Assembly: GCF_001598695.1 (NCBI RefSeq)
Contig: NZ_BCZK01000005.1
Location: 124,001 to 188,000 of the forward strand
Length of the DNA: 64,000 nt
Origin: Klebsiella oxytoca NBRC 105695
GTDB lineage: Bacteria; Pseudomonadota; Gammaproteobacteria; Enterobacterales; Enterobacteriaceae
Direction: 5' to 3'
This document shows positions 61,078 through 64,000 of the stretch, piece after piece; the first letter of the stretch is position 1, and the number at the start of each line of letters is the position of its first letter. The position numbers and the translations under genes were made by a program. Below the pieces are notes generated by a model. It saw only the letters and a program-made list of their open reading frames with translations, was not told the DNA's origin and did not search any database.

Positions 61078-61204
61078 TACCTTAATTCCATATTAAGTAA
61101 GTGGTTATTTTTATGCGAAAAGTCCCTGAGATTATGGTCGAAAGAGTGTGTGGAAGTGCAGAGGGATTGCAAACTGTTTGTAAATTTTGCCGAATATGAG
61201 GGGG

Positions 61205-61234
61205 CCGGGATACGACGCGCGGATCGTATCCCGG
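61205..61234 (-). terminator. Hairpin after mfd
   Basis: CCGGGATACGA and TCGTATCCCGG form a perfect 11-bp stem with an 8-base loop, starting six bases beyond the mfd stop codon. There is no T run on the minus strand. Confidence 0.5.
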
Positions 61235-61240
61235 GCACCG

Positions 61241-64000
61241 TTAAGCGGTGGCGTTCTCTTCCAGCTGAAGCATAAACTGGCGCACCCAGTCCATCCGCGT
61301 TTTACGCTCGGCGAGGTCCTGCGTAAATTTGAGGCGCGTCGGGCCATCCAGTCGATAGTGCTGCGGCTGCTTCTGCAGCAGGCCAATCAGCCACATCGGA
61401 TTAACGTTATTCTTCTCGTTAAACTCAATGGTGCCGCCTTTTTCGTTGCTCTCAAGCTTGCGGATCCCCAGCTTCTGCGCCTGCTGGCGCAGCCGGGCGA
61501 TATCGAGCAGATTGCGGGCCGGATCCGGCAGCAGGCCAAAACGATCGATAAGTTCGACTTTGATCTCCTCCAGCTCATTCTCACTCTTCGCGCTGGCAAT
61601 GCGTTTGTAGAACGACAGGCGAGTATTCACATCCGGGATAAAGTCGTCCGGCAGCAGCGACGGCATCCGTAGCTCAACTTCGGTTTGCTGGCTGGTGAGA
61701 TCTTCCAGCGAGGGCTCGCGCCCGGCCTTCAGCGCGTCAACGGCGTTTTCCAGTAGCTCCATATAGAGGGAGAAGCCGATGGTTTCCATAGAACCGCTCT
61801 GATCTTCGCCCAGCAGCTCGCCCGCGCCGCGAATTTCGAGGTCATGGGTCGCCAGCGCAAAGCCAGCGCCGAGATCTTCCAGCGATGCAATAGCCTCAAG
61901 GCGTTTTTGCGCATCGGGGGTCATCGCTTTCGGATGCGGCGTCAGCAGCCAGGCATAGGCCTGATGGTGCGACCGGCCAACGCGTCCGCGTAGCTGATGC
62001 AGCTGAGCCAGGCCGAAGTGATCGGCACGCTCAATAATAATGGTGTTCGCCGTGGGTATGTCGATCCCGGTTTCGATAATGGTGGTACAGACCAGCACGT
62101 TAAAACGCTGGTGATGGAAATCGTTCATCACCCGCTCAAGCTCGCGTTCGCGCATCTGTCCATGACCGATGGTAATGCGCGCTTCCGGCACCAGCTCCGC
62201 CAGCCTCTCGGCGGCTTTCCGGATGTTTTCCACGTCATTATAGAGGTAGTATACCTGGCCGCCGCGCAGCACCTCACGCAGGATCGCCTCGCGTACCACC
62301 AACGCGTCATATTCGCGCACGAAGGTTTTGACCGCCAGACGGCGGGCGGGCGGCGTGGCGATGATCGAAAGATCGCGCATACCGCTCATCGCCATATTCA
62401 GCGTGCGCGGAATAGGCGTCGCGGTCAGGGTCAGGATATCGACGTCGGCGCGCATTGCCTTGATGCGCTCTTTGTGACGCACGCCAAAGCGGTGCTCTTC
62501 ATCAACAATCAGGAGACCGAGATCGCGCAGCTTAACGTCCGGCTGCAGCAGTTTATGGGTGCCGATAAGAATATCGATTTTTCCTTCCGCGACTTGCTCA
62601 AGGATCTGCGCCTGCTCTTTGGCGCTGCGAAAGCGCGAAAGCATCTCAATACGCACCGGCCAGTTAGCAAAGCGATCGCGGAAGTTATCGAAGTGCTGCT
62701 GGGCGAGCAGGGTGGTTGGCACCAGCACCGCCACCTGCTTATGGTTTTCGACCGCCAGGAAAGCGGCGCGCATCGCCACTTCCGTTTTGCCGAAGCCAAC
62801 ATCGCCGCACACCAGACGGTCCATCGCCAGAGGCTGGCACATATCGCTCAGGACGGCGTTAATAGCCTGCGCCTGGTCGGGCGTGGTCTCGAACGGGAAG
62901 CTGTCGCAAAATAGCTGATACTGCTGTTTATCATGTTTAAACGCATAGCCGGATTTCGCCGCGCGCTGGGCATAGATATCCAGCAGCTCGGCGGCCACGT
63001 CGCGCACTTTCTCGGCCGCTTTCTGCCGCGCTCGCGCCCAGACGTCGCCGCCCAGTTTATGCAGCGGCGCATTCTCTTCCGCCCCGCCCGCATAGCGGCT
63101 AATCAGATGCAGTGAGGACACCGGGACGTACAGTTTGGCGTCGTTGGCGTAGGTCAGCATCAGGTATTCGCCATTAATGCCGCCCGCTTCAAGGGTCGTC
63201 ATTCCGGCATAGCGCCCAACTCCATGCTCCAGATGCACCACCGGCTGACCGATATGCAGCTCCGCCAGGTTACGAATCAACGTATCCGGATTGATGGTGC
63301 GGCGTGAATCCTGACGACGGCGGGCAACGCGCTCGCCCAGCAGGTCGCTTTCGCAAATCAGCGCCAGGTTGCGCTGGCTATCAATAAAGCCATGCTCGGC
63401 GGCGCCGATCATCAAATAGCGGCCGTTACCCGTCGCCTCTTCAAGACGCAAAATATGCTTTGGCGCGATCTTGATGCGGGCCAGCATTTCACCGAGTGCT
63501 TCGCGGCGTCCCTCGCTCTCAACCGAGAAAATCACCGGCCCGCTAAAGGATTCGAGGAATCGGCGCAGGTTATCCAGCGGCGCTTTGTTCTGCGCCTGAA
63601 TCGCCAGCTCGGGTAATTTTTGATAGCCGAGATTGGTATTAGCGGCCTTCTCCGCCAGGCGTTCGGTTTTGAGCTGCACGCGCGGCCATTTTTTCAGCTC
63701 GCTGAACAGTTCATCGCTGCGCAACCACAGCTGCTCCGGCGGCAAAAGCGGACGCATCGGATCAACGCCGCGATTTTCAAAGCGAGCGCGGGTTTCATTC
63801 TGGAAGCGTTCGGCGCTGGCTTCGAGATCGCCGGTGTTGACGATCAGCGTTTTCGCCGGGAAATAGCTGAACAGCGGCGGCAGCGGTTCGTTAAAGAACA
63901 GAGGCTGCCAGTATTCGATCCCCGCAGGCAGCGTGCCTTTACTGACCTGCTGATAAACATGCTCGGCGTCGCGCTTAACCTCGAAGCGGTCGCGCCACTG
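61241..64000 (-). CDS. mfd: Mfd transcription-repair coupling factor, C-terminal part
   Basis: Mfd removes RNA polymerase stalled at DNA damage and recruits UvrA. The frame stays open to the window edge, so about 919 codons of an expected 1148 are visible; the 5' end is missing. It covers part of the UvrB-like N-terminal module, the RNA-polymerase interaction domain (VHLEHGVGRYAGM), helicase motifs (CGDVGFGKTEVAMRAAF Walker A, LLIVDEEHRFG DEEH box, LTATPIPRTL, the TRG-type region GRVGRSHHQAY) and the C-terminal D7 domain. Nothing looks broken. Confidence 0.97.
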   Translation of the reverse strand, partial: QWRDRFEVKRDAEHVYQQVSKGTLPAGIEYWQPLFFNEPLPPLFSYFPAKTLIVNTGDLEASAERFQNETRARFENRGVDPMRPLLPPEQLWLRSDELFSELKKWPRVQLKTERLAEKAANTNLGYQKLPELAIQAQNKAPLDNLRRFLESFSGPVIFSVESEGRREALGEMLARIKIAPKHILRLEEATGNGRYLMIGAAEHGFIDSQRNLALICESDLLGERVARRRQDSRRTINPDTLIRNLAELHIGQPVVHLEHGVGRYAGMTTLEAGGINGEYLMLTYANDAKLYVPVSSLHLISRYAGGAEENAPLHKLGGDVWARARQKAAEKVRDVAAELLDIYAQRAAKSGYAFKHDKQQYQLFCDSFPFETTPDQAQAINAVLSDMCQPLAMDRLVCGDVGFGKTEVAMRAAFLAVENHKQVAVLVPTTLLAQQHFDNFRDRFANWPVRIEMLSRFRSAKEQAQILEQVAEGKIDILIGTHKLLQPDVKLRDLGLLIVDEEHRFGVRHKERIKAMRADVDILTLTATPIPRTLNMAMSGMRDLSIIATPPARRLAVKTFVREYDALVVREAILREVLRGGQVYYLYNDVENIRKAAERLAELVPEARITIGHGQMRERELERVMNDFHHQRFNVLVCTTIIETGIDIPTANTIIIERADHFGLAQLHQLRGRVGRSHHQAYAWLLTPHPKAMTPDAQKRLEAIASLEDLGAGFALATHDLEIRGAGELLGEDQSGSMETIGFSLYMELLENAVDALKAGREPSLEDLTSQQTEVELRMPSLLPDDFIPDVNTRLSFYKRIASAKSENELEEIKVELIDRFGLLPDPARNLLDIARLRQQAQKLGIRKLESNEKGGTIEFNEKNNVNPMWLIGLLQKQPQHYRLDGPTRLKFTQDLAERKTRMDWVRQFMLQLEENATA

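Overview
The window looks like a chromosomal segment of a non-motile enterobacterium, most likely the Klebsiella/Raoultella lineage. Almost every gene has a close Escherichia coli K-12 counterpart in the same order (opgC-opgG-opgH ... rne ... fabHDG-acpP-fabF ... ptsG ... ndh ... mfd). The flg flagellar locus that lies between murJ and rne in E. coli is absent, and a chromosomal iutA-type receptor sits beside ycfJ/comR. The genus call is inference from remembered gene order and protein sequences; no database search was possible.

Layout. 1-15 kb: osmoregulated periplasmic glucan genes (opgC partial, opgGH), yceK, msyB, mdtG, lpxL, trhO, yceO, solA, bssS, the SOS gene dinI, pyrC, yceB, grxB and mdtH. 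15-21 kb: rimJ-yceH-mviM-murJ, then a divergent MFS exporter/LysR pair in place of the flagellar genes. 21-28 kb: rne with its long conserved leader, divergent rluC, an extra exported alpha/beta hydrolase, and yceF. 28-35 kb: the yceD-rpmF-plsX-fabHDG-acpP-fabF fatty-acid cluster. 35-41 kb: a six-gene chaperone-usher fimbrial operon inserted between fabF and pabC. 41-47.5 kb: pabC-mltG-tmk-holB-tatD family gene, then ptsG with Mlc, CRP and SgrS sites. 47.5-64 kb: fhuE, hinT-ycfL-lpoB-thiK-nagZ-ycfP, ndh, ycfJ, a Fur-boxed orphan iutA homologue, comR/bhsA, ldtC, and the 3' part of mfd.

How the genes work together. The conserved backbone is housekeeping: envelope biogenesis (opgGH, lpxL, murJ, mltG, lpoB, nagZ, ldtC), fatty-acid and phospholipid initiation, RNA turnover (rne, rluC, trhO), glucose uptake and respiration. 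The accessory modules are surface-facing: a fimbria, two siderophore receptors (FhuE and the IutA homologue), a drug-type exporter with its own regulator, and an exported hydrolase.

I did not find a clearly undescribed multi-gene system. The best leads are the fimbrial operon (order like lpfABCDE plus a second minor pilin, with an intercistronic terminator-like hairpin), the orphan iutA whose leader carries an ERIC-like palindromic element, a second ERIC-like element in the rpmF-plsX leader, a 14-bp perfect leader hairpin before ndh, and a hairpin-rich bhsA 3' region.
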